23,238 nt of DNA from Pseudomonadota bacterium (GTDB lineage Bacteria > Pseudomonadota > Alphaproteobacteria > Sphingomonadales > Sphingomonadaceae). The notes beneath the pieces are model-generated. The model was not told the DNA's origin, did no database searches, and worked only from the letters and a program-made list of their open reading frames with translations. Below are positions 21,993 through 23,238 of the stretch, piece after piece. The position numbers and the translations under genes were made by a program. The number at the start of each line of letters is the position of its first letter. Positions within the stretch are counted from its first letter, which is position 1. The DNA lies in the NCBI GenBank assembly GCA_023432995.1, contig JAEZES010000074.1, forward strand, positions 1 through 23,238. Reading direction: 5' to 3'.

Positions 21993-22322
21993 ATGGCGCA
22001 AGCTCTCGTCCTGACCCAGGCCGCCGCCGAACGCGTCGGCGCGATCGCCCGCAAGCAGGGCCGCCCGGCGATCCTGCGGCTGTCGGTCGAGGGCGGCGGC
22101 TGCTCGGGCTTCCAGTACCGCTTCGACCTGGCCGACGCGGCCGAAGCCGACGACTGGGTCAGCGAAACCGCCGGCGTTAGGCTGGTGGTCGATCCGGTCA
22201 GCCTCGAGCTTGTCGAAGGGAGCACGGTCGATTTCGTCGAATCGCTCGGCGGCGCCGCGTTCAAAGTCGAAAATCCGCAGGCGGCTTCCGGTTGCGGTTG
22301 CGGTTCGAGCTTCGGCATCTAG
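21993..22322 (+). CDS. erpA: IscA/ErpA-type iron-sulfur cluster carrier
   Basis: A 109-residue A-type carrier that delivers Fe-S clusters to apo-enzymes. The three ligand cysteines are present: C37 in GGGCSGFQY, and C101 and C103 in SGCGCGSSF. The fold landmarks LTQAAAERV and VVDPVSLELVEGSTVDFVE are typical. Placement between IscA, ErpA and SufA cannot be settled by eye; the ErpA/HesB type is most likely because no isc or suf operon is adjacent. It starts 32 bases after the CBS gene and has no clear ribosome site. It ends 12 bases before exonuclease III, so the three probably share a transcript. Confidence 0.93.
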   Translation: MAQALVLTQAAAERVGAIARKQGRPAILRLSVEGGGCSGFQYRFDLADAAEADDWVSETAGVRLVVDPVSLELVEGSTVDFVESLGGAAFKVENPQAASGCGCGSSFGI

Positions 22323-22333
22323 ACTGCGATCCC

Positions 22334-23104
22334 GTGCGGATCGCCAGCTTCAACATCAACGGCATCAAGGCGCGGATGCCGCGCCTGCTCGAGTGGCTCG
22401 GCGAAACCCGCCCCGCGGTCGCCTGCCTGCAGGAGATCAAGACGCAGGACGACGGCTTCCCGGCCGACGAGTTCGCCAGGATCGGCTACCAGGCGATCTG
22501 GCACGGGCAGAAGGGCTTCAACGGCGTCGCCATCCTCGCCGACGGCGTTGCGCCGGTCGAGGCCGGGCGCGGGCTCGCCGGCGATCCCGAGGACGTCCAG
22601 GCGCGCTACATCGAAGCCGACGTCGGCGGGGTCCGGGTGGTCAATCTCTACCTGCCCAACGGCAATCCGCATCCGGGCCCCAAGTTCGACTACAAGATTG
22701 CCTGGATGGCGCGGCTGCGCGCGCGGCTCAGGGACCTGCTCGCCTGCGAAATGCCGACCGTGGTGGTCGGCGACTTCAACGTCATTCCCGAGGACAAGGA
22801 CGTATGGTCGGTCCGCGCGATGGCGGCCGACGCGCTGATGCAGCCGGAATCGCGCGACGCCTACCGGCGGATCCTCAACGACGGCTGGACCGATGCGATC
22901 GACACGCTCAACCCGCGAGGCGGGGTGTGGACCTATTGGGATTACCAGGCCGGCGCGTGGCAGCGCGACCACGGCTTCCGCATCGATCACCTGCTGCTGT
23001 CGCCCGAATGTGCCGACCGGATGGTCGCCGCCGGCGTCGACAAGGCCTACCGCGGCCGGGAGAAGGCCAGCGATCACGCGCCGGTGTGGGTCGAGCTGGC
23101 CTGA
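22334..23104 (+). CDS. xthA: Exodeoxyribonuclease III
   Basis: AP endonuclease and 3'-5' exonuclease of base excision repair, 256 residues, the normal length. Active-site residues visible are N7 (SFNINGI), E34 (CLQEIKT), D147 and N149 (VVGDFNVIP), and D247-H248 (KASDHAPV). YLPNGNP and FRIDHLLLS are also family motifs. The start is GTG 22334, because the family begins with a strand V-R-I-A-S-F-N and no ATG is available; upstream codons overlap the Fe-S carrier gene. The ribosome site is weak, so coupling with the preceding gene is likely. Confidence 0.96.
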   Translation: MRIASFNINGIKARMPRLLEWLGETRPAVACLQEIKTQDDGFPADEFARIGYQAIWHGQKGFNGVAILADGVAPVEAGRGLAGDPEDVQARYIEADVGGVRVVNLYLPNGNPHPGPKFDYKIAWMARLRARLRDLLACEMPTVVVGDFNVIPEDKDVWSVRAMAADALMQPESRDAYRRILNDGWTDAIDTLNPRGGVWTYWDYQAGAWQRDHGFRIDHLLLSPECADRMVAAGVDKAYRGREKASDHAPVWVELA

Positions 23105-23238
23105 GGCATCGCTCTCTCCCCTTCAGGGAGAATACGAAGGCTTGGCAGCTTGCTGCCTAGCCGAAGTTGGGAGGGGCCTCGCGATGGCGCATGTCCTCCT
23201 CTCCCAACCCTCTCCCCTCAAGGGAAGGGGACCAAAAG
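23105..23238. repeat. Intergenic region dense in inverted repeats (REP-like)
   Basis: No gene is visible after xthA. The segment holds CTCCCCTTCAGGGAG (hairpin), GGCTTGGCAGC (23139-23149) against GCTGCCTAGCC (23152-23162) with one mismatch, and GTTGGGAG (23166-23173) against CTCCCAAC (23201-23208). It ends with TCTCCCCTCAAGGGAAGGGG. This nested structure looks like a dispersed palindromic repeat and may also terminate xthA. It runs into the window edge and may continue. Confidence 0.5.

Noticed and set aside
1..23238. CRISPR array, prophage, transposase or defence system
   Set aside because: No regularly spaced repeats, no transposase or integrase motif and no phage gene seen on either strand.

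Overview
The window is a compact, high-GC (roughly two-thirds G+C by eye) stretch of bacterial chromosome. Gene content points to an alphaproteobacterium of the order Sphingomonadales (Sphingomonadaceae or Erythrobacteraceae). The indicators are an UrcA-family secreted protein, a fused ThiS-ThiG, a PopZ/DUF2497 polar organiser, ribosomal protein S9 with an acidic N-terminal extension, and a PCMT-like gene directly upstream of tolC. No insertion sequence, phage gene, tRNA, rRNA or CRISPR array was seen. The genus is inference; no marker was compared with a database.

Layout. 1-2460: the 5' part of an unknown gene, a thiamine thiazole synthase with its sulfur carrier fused in front (thiSG), a small outer-membrane beta-barrel protein, and a MerC-like membrane protein whose start abuts a Zur-box-like sequence. 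2559-5846: heme A synthase ctaA, cutA and an exported protein, coupled by 4-base overlaps, then the ribosomal pair rplM-rpsI closed by a clear rho-independent terminator. 5994-11809: the most interesting block, a hydroquinone dioxygenase (two subunits), a periplasmic PQQ-dependent dehydrogenase, an aldehyde dehydrogenase and an exported alpha/beta-hydrolase-fold protein that lacks its nucleophile. 11820-13832 (minus): a small membrane protein, a diacylglycerol-kinase-like lipid kinase and a metallophosphoesterase in one operon. 14047-17964: urcA, then on the minus strand a class I fumarase followed by a LytS-type histidine kinase and LytTR response regulator. 18125-20734: degenerate PCMT, TolC-type outer-membrane channel, PopZ. 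20752-23104: [2Fe-2S] ferredoxin, convergent small membrane protein, two-CBS-domain protein, IscA/ErpA-type Fe-S carrier, exonuclease III. The last 134 bases are intergenic and full of inverted repeats.

How the genes work together. The hydroquinone block can be read as a ring-cleavage module. The dioxygenase opens hydroquinone (or a substituted hydroquinone) to 4-hydroxymuconic semialdehyde, and the aldehyde dehydrogenase would oxidise that to maleylacetate. Maleylacetate reductase is needed next and is not in the window. The quinoprotein may make or process an upstream alcohol or sugar in the periplasm; its substrate cannot be read from sequence. The large dioxygenase subunit carries the family's iron-ligand pattern (His-x-Asn-x3-Glu plus a distal His), which makes this assignment strong. 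Most other genes are housekeeping functions in ordinary sphingomonad arrangements.
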